A program made the position numbers and the translations under genes. Shown here one piece after another: positions 1 through 5,041 of a DNA stretch of 7,216 bases. Positions within the stretch are counted from its first letter, which is position 1, and the number at the start of each line of letters is the position of its first letter. The DNA comes from Treponema sp. (GTDB lineage: Bacteria > Spirochaetota > Spirochaetia > Treponematales > Breznakiellaceae): assembly GCA_009786675.1 (NCBI GenBank), contig WQRP01000080.1, positions 1 to 7,216 of the forward strand, in the 5' to 3' direction. Under the pieces are notes generated by a model. It did no database searches. It had not been told where the DNA came from and was given only the letters and a program-made list of their open reading frames with translations.

Positions 1-149
1 TGGGCGGTAAGGACGTGGCTTATCCGGTGGGCGTTTTTGTGCAGCTCGTCGTATATGTGGATGACAAAGCCGCCAGGATACCCGAACACGGTGTCAACGC
101 CTTGCGCCACCAGTTCCTCGATGATTATTCCCGCTCCGTTTAAAGTCAT
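1..149 (-). CDS. ilvB: Acetolactate synthase large subunit, N-terminal part (cut by window edge)
   Basis: The first 49 codons are present, reading off the left edge of the window. The enzyme is ThDP-dependent and condenses two pyruvates (or pyruvate plus 2-oxobutyrate) in the first shared step of valine, leucine and isoleucine synthesis; it is cytosolic. The translation begins MTLNGAGIIIEELVAQG and continues VDTVFGYPGG, then an IYDEL segment. GYPGG followed by IYD is the typical N-terminal signature of acetohydroxyacid synthase catalytic subunits. The catalytic Glu normally lies in RHEQ just after the last residue visible here (HVLTA), so it is outside the window. The ATG at 149 is supported by AGGA at 7-8 bases upstream. 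Related ThDP enzymes (glyoxylate carboligase, indolepyruvate or sulfopyruvate decarboxylases) share the fold, but the wording of the motif and leuA on the same strand favour acetolactate synthase. Confidence 0.92.
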   Translation of the reverse strand, partial: MTLNGAGIIIEELVAQGVDTVFGYPGGFVIHIYDELHKNAHRISHVLTA

Positions 150-205
150 GCTGAATCCTGCCCTTTGCACATAAAGGTATTGCAGCGTTTGCTGTGGAGT
201 TCAAG

Positions 206-233
206 CGTATCTTGTATCTTCCCTGCCTGTCAA
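206..233 (-). promoter_or_regulatory. Candidate ilvB promoter
   Basis: On the minus strand there is a perfect TTGACA (-35) at 233-228, a 16-base spacer and GATACG (-10, 3 of 6 consensus matches) at 211-206. Transcription would start near position 199, giving a leader of about 50 bases before the ilvB ATG. The -35 is excellent and the -10 weak, so this is a prediction only. No long attenuator or T-box fits in the leader. Confidence 0.4.
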
Positions 234-361
234 TATGGGGTGCCGGAAGTCACGGGAATCAATTTTTGTTTACAAGCGATCCCCCGGAACGGGATTTTCG
301 TTCCATGCCGGGAAGCGGCCGGCAAGGCCAGATCCCGAAAACCCGCCGCAAACGCAAGCAA

Positions 362-377
362 GGCGCGAGTTCGCGCC
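362..377 (+). repeat. Perfect hairpin just upstream of the Rpn-family gene
   Basis: GGCGCGA and TCGCGCC form a perfect 7-base inverted repeat separated by 2 bases (about 6 pairs with a 4-base loop in RNA). It ends 6 bases before the weak AAGGG (384-388) preceding the ATG at 390. There is no T-run, so it is not a terminator. A structure here could limit ribosome access, which would suit a mobile nuclease, but that role is inferred. Confidence 0.5.
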
Positions 378-389
378 ATTAATAAGGGT

Positions 390-1229
390 ATGAAGACAAA
401 CGAAAACACCGAGCCTTTACGAAGGTTCAACCCGCTCAACGACTTCCTGTTCCACAAAACAATGGGAGTGAAAGGCAACGAGCCGCAGCTCATTGGTTTC
501 CTGAACGCCGTCCTTGTGCCCTCGGGAAGAAAGCCAATCGACACCGTCGAGATCCTGGACAAGAAGATCTACGTCAAGGACATAATCAGCGGCAAGTCCT
601 GTTCCCTTGACGTTAGGGCCGCCCTCGCCGACGGAAGCCGGGTAAACATCGAGGTGCAGGTCCGCGATAAGAAAAACATGGACCGCCGAAGCCTGTTCTA
701 CTGGGGAAAGATGTACGCCGAGACCCTGCAAAGCGGGGACGATTACAGGGATCTCCCCGACACGATCGCGATAAACATCGTGGGCTACGACTTTCCAGAC
801 GGGGGCGGCGCGCACACGCGCTTTCGACTTAGGGAAGTGACGGACCCCACCCTGGAGCTAACCGGCGCGATGGAAATCCACTTCCTGAATGTGGTAAAGT
901 GGAGGAGGCAGGTAAGGAAGGACTTTTCCGGGGATCCGCTGCACCGCTGGCTGGCGTGGTTGGATCCCGAAAGCCCGCCGGAGACAATCGAGGAGGTCAA
1001 GAGCATGGACATCGCGATAGCGCACGCGGACGGCAGACAGAGGGTCGTGATGCGTGGCAGGAGGGCGCGGGAGGCCTACGAGGCGACCCAGAAGGCGGAG
1101 ATGGATCGTCGCAGCGAGATCGCCTTTGCCGTCGAGGCGGCGGTCGCCGACAGGGACGCCGTGGTTGCCGAGAAGGAAGCCGAAATTGAGCGGCTTAGGG
1201 CGCTGCTTGGGGCAGGGGACTGCGGTTAG
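390..1229 (+). CDS. Rpn-family recombination-promoting nuclease / PD-(D/E)XK transposase-family protein
   Basis: This 279-residue protein belongs to the Rpn/PDDEXK_2 group. The N-terminus carries the family signature FNPLNDFLFHKTMG (residues 13-26), followed by a helix with LIGFLNAVL. The nuclease core is visible as D74 (in CSLDVRA) and E88-x-Q90 (in VNIEVQV), matching the D...ExQ active site of the family. YWGKMYAETLQSGDDY and the DTIAINIVGYDF strand follow, both usual landmarks. The last 35 residues are a charged Ala/Glu-rich coiled coil. Characterised Rpn proteins are Mg-dependent DNA endonucleases that stimulate RecA-independent recombination; many are expanded families in Treponema-like genomes. 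The open frame extends back to 165, but the extra 75 residues look non-coding, and the ATG at 390 places the family signature right at the N-terminus. AAGGG lies only 1 base upstream, so initiation looks weak. A decayed relative lies at 4229-4528. Whether this copy is active is unknown, but no key residue is missing. Confidence 0.88.
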   Translation: MKTNENTEPLRRFNPLNDFLFHKTMGVKGNEPQLIGFLNAVLVPSGRKPIDTVEILDKKIYVKDIISGKSCSLDVRAALADGSRVNIEVQVRDKKNMDRRSLFYWGKMYAETLQSGDDYRDLPDTIAINIVGYDFPDGGGAHTRFRLREVTDPTLELTGAMEIHFLNVVKWRRQVRKDFSGDPLHRWLAWLDPESPPETIEEVKSMDIAIAHADGRQRVVMRGRRAREAYEATQKAEMDRRSEIAFAVEAAVADRDAVVAEKEAEIERLRALLGAGDCG

Positions 1230-1242
1230 TTCCCGTTCCACG

Positions 1243-1272
1243 AAAAAAAACCGCCCGGGGAACCCCGGGCGG
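1243..1272 (-). terminator. Strong intrinsic terminator, minus strand (possibly bidirectional)
   Basis: The perfect 10-pair stem CCGCCCGGGG / CCCCGGGCGG (1251-1260 and 1263-1272) has a 2-base spacer. The run of eight A at 1243-1250 becomes a U8 tract directly after the stem when read on the minus strand. It therefore terminates the lipoprotein transcript arriving from 1338. On the plus strand the stem is followed only by CCTTTGGCTTT, so it may also act, less well, for the convergent Rpn-family gene that ends at 1229. Confidence 0.88.
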
Positions 1273-1285
1273 CCTTTGGCTTTAC

Positions 1286-1313
1286 GCCAGCGTGGTTAGC
1301 TGAACCACGCGGC
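1286..1313. repeat. Second hairpin in the convergent intergenic region
   Basis: GCGTGGTT (1290-1297) and AACCACGC (1303-1310) pair perfectly around a 5-base loop. The stem extends by GCC/GGC if one bulged A (1289) is allowed. It lies between the stop of the Cys-rich lipoprotein gene and its terminator. It has no T-run, so it is more likely a 3'-end stabilising stem than a terminator. Confidence 0.6.
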
Positions 1314-1337
1314 CATTACCTATCAGTCGAAGACTTC

Positions 1338-2039
1338 CTAACAGCATGCACAGTTACAGCCACCTAAGTCGCAGGGGCTCACGGCTTCGGTGCAGTTGCT
1401 CCCTGTACAATTGCAGGGTTGAACAACCGTAAAGCCAAAGTCGGCCAACACTATGCTCTTTGGTCCCCTGCCGATCAGGAACTCTCCGGTCGCGCGATGC
1501 GTTACATTCACGTTCGCAGCATCAGCATCGGGGTTATAAATCTCCAGGTCAATGCGTGTAAATACCCTGGAGAAAATCCTATTATCTTCACTAGGACCAC
1601 CATCCCCCTCAACGTACTCAAACCTAAATACAGCCGTGCCGTCCTCAATATAAGCATCCACGCTATGAACCGCAACATCATAACCCGGCGGCGTGGGGTC
1701 CTCCCTTTCTAAAACATCCGTAACGCATATCGGCGGAACCGCGGGGGGGTCGGGCTCGGGAGCCGGGCGGATATCCCTTAAAGTCAATGTCGCGGTTTCG
1801 CCGCTAATCCCGGAAACGATAATTATGGCTTCCACACGCCGGTCGTTCGGAAAGCCTTCCAGACAGTAGCAATAATCAGCAGGATCATCGGCACAGTCAC
1901 AATCATCACATGTACATACAATTCGAGCCAGCAACTGTCCGATGTTGCCGTAGTTGCCGTCCGCGCTGATGTTACAGCCAGTAAAGGCCAGCGCAAGCAC
2001 GGCCAGCACGGCCGGTATCGCAAAAAGTTTCTTCATCAT
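1338..2039 (-). CDS. Cysteine-rich predicted lipoprotein, function unknown
   Basis: This 233-residue protein begins MMKKLFAIPAVLAVLALAFTGC, a classic lipoprotein signal peptide with a relaxed spirochaetal lipobox (AFTGC) that would lipidate C22. The mature chain carries 15 further cysteines in two clusters. One is near the N-terminus (C42, C44, C47, C49, C57, C59; CxCxxCxC then CYC, with many Asp); the other is at the very C-terminus (C209, C211, C216, C223, C228, C230, C232, C233). Between them lie a Pro-rich linker (about 91-104) and a β-rich segment (about 105-205) without recognised motifs. The clusters suggest disulfide cross-linking or metal binding; this is inference. AAGGAGGG at 2048-2055 sits 8 bases before the first ATG, and a second ATG at 2036 is a possible alternative. 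The gene follows the outer-membrane gene by 138 bases with no convincing promoter between them, so co-transcription is likely. The stop is TAG, backed by an in-frame TGA five codons on. Confidence 0.85.
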   Translation of the reverse strand: MMKKLFAIPAVLAVLALAFTGCNISADGNYGNIGQLLARIVCTCDDCDCADDPADYCYCLEGFPNDRRVEAIIIVSGISGETATLTLRDIRPAPEPDPPAVPPICVTDVLEREDPTPPGYDVAVHSVDAYIEDGTAVFRFEYVEGDGGPSEDNRIFSRVFTRIDLEIYNPDADAANVNVTHRATGEFLIGRGPKSIVLADFGFTVVQPCNCTGSNCTEAVSPCDLGGCNCACC

Positions 2040-2095
2040 TTTTCCAACCCTCCTTGGGGTGCGTAAAACGGCATGACCGTCGGCTCGGGTCGCGT

Positions 2096-2166
2096 CCGGG
2101 TAACACCCGGCGATCGGGGAAAAGCCCGATCCGCCCGATCCCGCGGGCCTGCCGCAAACCGCGGCA
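2096..2166. repeat. Cluster of three perfect hairpins between the outer-membrane and lipoprotein genes
   Basis: Three consecutive perfect inverted repeats occur: CCGGGT-AAC-ACCCGG (2096-2110), GATCGGG-6 bases-CCCGATC (2112-2131) and TGCCGC-AAACC-GCGGCA (2150-2166). None has a downstream T-run on the minus strand, so none is a canonical intrinsic terminator. Stacked stems between co-transcribed genes are a common arrangement for RNA stabilisation or differential expression, so the upstream mRNA may be protected from 3' decay here. The function is inferred. Confidence 0.6.
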
Positions 2167-2177
2167 ATCGCGCGGCC

Positions 2178-3665
2178 TTATTGGCCGTTGCCCGGCAGCC
2201 TCATGCTAACGGTAAGGTCAATCGTCGGGACATTGGGCCCCGGCGTCCTATTAAAGAACGCGCCGACGACGCTGTTAAGCCCAAGCGCGACTACCACGTC
2301 TTCGGTCGGGTTAAAGGTCATGCCCCAGGACAGGTTCCCCGCGAAGAGGGAGGTGGGCTCGATCCCGAAGAAGCTCCAGGTGCTAATGCGCGTCGGCGCG
2401 CCGTCGTTGCCGCCGGTCTGGTTCCACGTGTTCCAGTTAAACACCCGCACGACGGTGCCGGCAAAAAAGGTAACCCTGGACTCCTCGCTGGGACGCATCC
2501 TTACGCCCAGATCCACGCCGGAACGAAGGGTAAACAGCCTGTACCCAGGCTCCTGCCAGTTGACGGTGTCCCCGTACCAACTGTTGGAAATAAGGGTCAT
2601 GCCCGCGTCCAGCGTCGGCCGGATCCCGAACGCGACCTGGCCCAGGTTGATCGACTGCTGGAAGTAGGTCAGCAGCCCAAAGCCGGTCATGCCGCCGTGC
2701 CTGTTCGAGAAATCCTCGGGCGTTTCAATCGGGTGCCTATAGTCGTCGGGGTCGGGACGCACCCCACTGGCCGTAAAGGCGTAGCTTTCCCTGGCCCCGG
2801 CGGTGGTGGTAAACCGCAGCGTGGCGCCGGCCACCGACGCGTCGCCGAGCCTTAGCCTGGCGCCGGCCAGGGCATCGAAGGCCCCGCCCGTGTCCAGGGT
2901 CCGCGTCATGCTGGCGCTCCCGAACTGGTCGCTTACCGAAACGTAATCCGTATCGACACTGGTGGCAAACTCGTAGCCAAGCCTGACCCAGGGGAACAGG
3001 CCGCCGTCAAGCAGGTTGGCGCCCCAGGTCAGGGCAATTCTCCGCGATCCTTCCAGAACACGGGCTCGCTCTGCCCAGTCGCGTTCGTGGGTCAGGCCGG
3101 CATCGCCACCGGGGAGCGACTCATCCTCTATCCATTCATGCCTAAATCTCTCGACATTATGGCTCACGACGAAGTCCAGGCGGAAGCCCATACCGAGCAG
3201 CCCGACCAGCACCGCGATATTGTTGTTCCAGGCCGCCTGGCTATACCATATGGCATTCGAGTCGGCGAACCCGATTTCGGGCTCGAAGGGCCTCATTCTG
3301 CCGCCGACCGCATTCACAAGCCGGCCGCCGTAGTAGAGACCCAGGTAAAACGCGCCGAAATCCCTGGCAAACCCGGCGTGAACGGTCTGCTCGGGAAGGT
3401 CCTGGCCTATCCTGTAGTTGCCGCCCACGAAAAACATCGTACCGAGACCCGGGTTAAAGAACCTGGGGTTAATAAACGAGTCCACCTGCGTGCTGAACCT
3501 GCTCGCGCTGTAACGGGCCTCTACCGACCCGCGCGTTGACGCGGCAATATCCCGTATGCCGATGAACCCGGCATTTAAGGACGGCGGCGCGGGAGGGGTC
3601 TGCGCCTAGGCCATGCCGCCGACAACCAAGGCGGTGGCCAGCAACGAAACAATTCTCTTAATCAT
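2178..3665 (-). CDS. Outer-membrane β-barrel-like protein, frame interrupted by TAG at codon 20
   Basis: The full frame is 495 codons. Translation starts MIKRIVSLLATALVVGGMA, then a TAG (3608-3606), then AQTPPAPPSLNAGFIGIRD and an uninterrupted frame to the TAA at 2178. The ATG at 3665 has a strong AAGGAG (3675-3680) 9 bases upstream. The signal peptide is textbook, and A-stop-A|Q is an AXA signal-peptidase I site with the stop at X. The mature part has a Pro-rich linker and then many short alternating amphipathic strands (for example AFYLGLYYGG, VAFGIRPTLDAGMTLI, SRVTFFAGTVVRVF, IDLTVSMRLP) with Asn/Gly/Asp turns and aromatic girdles, as expected for an outer-membrane barrel. No named family was recognised. 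The only later start is a GTG at 3485, without export signal. The 475 codons after the TAG show no other lesion, so this is either a very recent nonsense mutation, a base-call error, or a suppressed amber. It is probably co-transcribed with the downstream Cys-rich lipoprotein. Confidence 0.78.
3606..3608 (-). other. In-frame amber codon at the signal-peptidase site
   Basis: The minus strand reads GGC ATG GCC TAG GCG CAG, i.e. G-M-A-stop-A-Q. A single base change from TGG (Trp), CAG (Gln), TAC/TAT (Tyr), TCG (Ser), TTG (Leu), AAG or GAG would restore the frame, and most of these residues fit the tolerant -2 position of an AXA site. TAG also ends the Rpn-family gene (1227-1229) and the Cys-rich lipoprotein gene (1338-1340), which argues against genome-wide reassignment of TAG. 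Confidence 0.85.
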
Positions 3666-3716
3666 GACTTTTGTCTCCTTCCTTTCGCGGCTTTTAAGTC
3701 TCCGCGGACTTTTTTT

Positions 3717-3737
3717 GGGATCCCCGTACGGGATCCC
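3717..3737. promoter_or_regulatory. Repeated GGGATCCC palindrome upstream of the outer-membrane gene
   Basis: Two copies of the self-complementary octamer GGGATCCC lie at 3717-3724 and 3730-3737 with CGTAC between them. On the minus strand a TATATA (3743-3738) lies immediately upstream and could be the -10 box of the outer-membrane gene, although no good -35 was found at the right distance. A start of transcription near 3731 would put the pair at the 5' end of the mRNA, as an operator or as a 5' stem. It lacks a T-run on either side in the right direction to be a terminator. Confidence 0.4.
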
Positions 3738-3875
3738 TATATAAAACCTTCGCAGCCAAAACCCGCTCCAAGTAACACTCGGGGATATTTAAATCCAAAT
3801 TTTTAACTCCTGGGCCTTATTTCGACAAATTGCGTTCCCAACACACCAGTGTTTCAACACGCCTATACCGCCATT

Positions 3876-3949
3876 CCACCGATATGCAAATAATAGTCAG
3901 GGGGTTGAAAAAAATTTCAAACCAGCCATTTTCTGGCTCCTATCGGTGG
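3876..3949. repeat. Nested inverted-repeat element
   Basis: CCACCGATA (3876-3884) and TATCGGTGG (3941-3949) are perfect 9-base inverted repeats 56 bases apart. Inside lie two smaller ones, TTGAAA-AAAA-TTTCAA (3905-3920) and AGCCA-TTTTC-TGGCT (3924-3938), so the 74 bases could fold as a closed multi-branch structure. A diverged copy of the right end (TCCTAcTGGTaGTtA, starting at 3960) follows 22 bases after TCCTATCGGTGGTCA. A small mobile element, a structured RNA or a leader element of the outer-membrane gene are all possible. Confidence 0.45.
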
Positions 3950-4132
3950 TCATTCCGGTTCCTACTGGTAGTTACCTAAGAAGCAATTTCCGTGCCAAGC
4001 GCGGGCTTCTGCCGAAAGTTTTTTCGAAAAGGGCGAATTCCACGCGACGCGGGTCGTCCTGCCGCGCCCCGTCGCCGCCCCGTCGCGTCCGCCAGGAGCA
4101 ACGTGGGCGCGGGTTTCCGCCGTGTATGAAAA

Positions 4133-4138
4133 ATTATA
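4133..4138 (-). promoter_or_regulatory. Isolated TATAAT on the minus strand
   Basis: A perfect TATAAT -10 hexamer is read on the minus strand directly downstream of the hairpin at 4139-4174. The bases 17 upstream (TAGTTT) are a poor -35. If used, it would transcribe toward the outer-membrane gene with a leader of roughly 460 bases. The hexamer may equally be just the A/T-rich flank of the terminator. Confidence 0.2.
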
Positions 4139-4180
4139 CGCCGGGCATTCAAAAAAAACTACGATGCCCGGGCGTTTTTT
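4139..4180 (+). terminator. Intrinsic terminator-like hairpin with T6 (plus strand; possibly bidirectional)
   Basis: CGCCGGGCAT (4139-4148) pairs with ATGCCCGGGCG (4164-4174) as ten pairs with one bulged base, around a 15-base loop containing A8. It is followed by TTTTTT (4175-4180). Read on the plus strand this is a good terminator, yet no plus-strand gene lies upstream of it. Read on the minus strand it is followed by TATAATTTTT, so it may serve the Rpn remnant ending at 4229. A further small hairpin TTGCCC-CGT-GGGCAA abuts it at 4179-4193. Confidence 0.65.
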
Positions 4181-4228
4181 GCCCCGTGGGCAATCCTACG
4201 GAATGGGATTATCGTTCAGATCGTCGCT

Positions 4229-4528
4229 TTAGCGAGCCTCAAGCCTTTTTTTGATCTCTTCCGTCGAGCAGCCCTTGGCAATAAGCTCCAAGACTTCCAT
4301 ACGATTTTTCTTTGCGCCTCTTCTTTCACCCCTTTTCTCGCCTATCGCTTCGCCGTAGAACTCCAGGCGCACCGGTTCGAACTTGTCCGGGTTCAGGCAC
4401 ATCTCCACGTCGATCGGCTCGCCGTCGCTTGCCCGGCAGTTGATGTCAAAGCGAACCAGCCGATCCATCACGCTCTCCGGCGCGGGCGGGATGGCGCAAG
4501 GGGAAAATCGTGTCCCGTGCCTCCCCAT
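4229..4528 (-). pseudogene. Remnant of an Rpn-family PD-(D/E)XK transposase gene, N-terminus and middle missing
   Basis: The frame encodes at most 99 residues. Residues 21-58 (MDRLVRFDINC, then EPIDVEMCLNPDKFEPVRLEFY) match the nuclease core of Treponema-type PDDEXK_2 transposase-family proteins, with the Asp of FDINC and the Glu of DVEM as the expected active-site pair. The text then jumps straight to GEAIGEKRGERRGAKKNRME and ELIAKGCSTEEIKKRLEAR, which is the charged linker and short terminal helix normally found near the C-terminus, more than 100 residues later. The N-terminal FNP(L/I)xDxxFK-type signature is also absent. The first 20 residues look like chance coding. The parsimonious reading is loss of the 5' end plus an in-frame internal deletion. 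A short expressed peptide cannot be excluded, because the frame is intact and ends in TAA. It is related to, but clearly diverged from, the intact gene at 390-1229. Confidence 0.72.
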
Positions 4529-4544
4529 CCCCGCAAAAATGTTC

Positions 4545-4550
4545 TATAAT
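4545..4550 (+). promoter_or_regulatory. Candidate -10 box of the Arg-rich lipoprotein gene
   Basis: A perfect TATAAT lies 17 bases before the ATG at 4568. No recognisable -35 is seen at 16-18 bases upstream. Transcription would start near 4557, leaving an 11-base leader that contains the GGGGG (4559-4563) used as a ribosome site. The same A/T-rich patch separates this gene from the divergent Rpn remnant. Confidence 0.45.
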
Positions 4551-4567
4551 TAGTGGCTGGGGGTACG

Positions 4568-5038
4568 ATGACGAAAACGATGACGATAGTTTTGGTTCTA
4601 GCCATTGTGGCGTTTACGGCGTGTTCGCCTTACGCGGGCAATGAGGGATCCGCGACGGGAAACCTTCAAAGGCAGGCGGTGGGCGAGGTTTTCGAGCCGG
4701 CGTCTGCCGAGCGCTTGGTCGCGGAGACCGGGAAAGCCAGGGTTAGCCGGCGAGTGTCCGACGAGTGCAGGACGGGTCGCGGCGAATCCCGCGACGGGCA
4801 CCGTAGGGGCGGCGGCCACCCGGGCAGGGGCGGCTTGCGCTGGCTGCTTGACGAGAACGGCGAACCGCTAAGCGATTCGGCGTTTGCCGAACGCCTGAAC
4901 CAGGCGGTTGCGGAGGGTCTTATAACCGAGGAAAGAAGGGAGCGGCTAATTAACCGACGAGCGTCCGGCGATCACCGCAGAACGGATCGCGACGAATTCC
5001 GTGGCAGGGGTCGCGGCCGTGGCGGCCGGGCGTCGTAA
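4568..5038 (+). CDS. Small Arg/Gly-rich predicted lipoprotein, function unknown
   Basis: From the ATG at 4568 this is 156 residues. It starts MTKTMTIVLVLAIVAFTAC, a lipoprotein signal peptide with AFTAC lipobox and lipidated C19. The second ATG (4580) would shorten the signal too much, and the upstream GTG (4553) lacks a ribosome site, whereas GGGGG lies 4 bases before 4568. The mature protein is strongly basic and Arg-biased (26 Arg against 2 Lys in the whole chain). It has a Gly/Arg/His stretch around residues 68-89, a more ordered helical section (about 90-128, with LLDENGEPLSDSAFAERL) and an RGRGRGRGG tail. No family was recognised. The helical part resembles small secreted proteins in which a DENG-type loop precedes a helix, but calcium binding cannot be claimed. 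It is the only complete plus-strand gene besides the Rpn-family gene and ends three bases from the convergent leuA stop. A chance frame is possible, but the signal peptide and the ribosome/promoter placement argue for a gene. Confidence 0.7.
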   Translation: MTKTMTIVLVLAIVAFTACSPYAGNEGSATGNLQRQAVGEVFEPASAERLVAETGKARVSRRVSDECRTGRGESRDGHRRGGGHPGRGGLRWLLDENGEPLSDSAFAERLNQAVAEGLITEERRERLINRRASGDHRRTDRDEFRGRGRGRGGRAS

Positions 5039-5041
5039 CGA

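Larger units (their letters stand above)
3666..4228. other. 563-base region without a convincing gene, rich in inverted repeats
   Basis: This stretch contains the leader and presumed promoter of the outer-membrane gene (3666-3760), an A/T-rich section, a nested inverted-repeat element (3876-3949), a GC-rich section with an 11-base tandem repeat CGCCCCGTCGC (4065-4075, 4076-4086), and a terminator-like hairpin (4139-4180). Open frames here (for example plus strand 3946-4254) have no ribosome site, no domain and unlikely composition (Arg/Pro/Ser-rich with scattered Cys), so no gene is called. It may contain debris of mobile sequence next to the Rpn remnant. Confidence 0.6.

Noticed and set aside
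165..389. Extension of the Rpn-family frame 75 codons upstream to 165
   Set aside because: The extra residues show no family similarity, no ribosome site precedes 165, and the region holds the divergent ilvB promoter and leader.
2073..2855. Plus-strand 260-codon open frame
   Set aside because: It is antisense to the outer-membrane gene and is Pro/Arg/Gly-rich, as expected for a shadow frame in GC-rich DNA.
3606..3608. Genome-wide reassignment of TAG to an amino acid
   Set aside because: TAG ends two other genes here at sensible family or domain boundaries, one followed closely by a backup TGA.
3876..3949. Integron attC site
   Set aside because: Spirochaetes can carry integrons, but the required core sequences (GTTRRRY and its complement) are not at the ends of the inverted repeat and no integrase is present.
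4065..4086. CRISPR-like or satellite repeat
   Set aside because: Only two perfect 11-base copies in tandem, with no spacers and no further units.
3979..4128. Minus-strand open stretch containing VEFALFEKTFGR
   Set aside because: It could be gene debris, but there is no start and no recognised family; not enough to call.
3946..4254. Plus-strand 102-codon open frame in the intergenic region
   Set aside because: No ribosome site, runs straight through the terminator hairpin and into the antisense of the Rpn remnant, with implausible composition.
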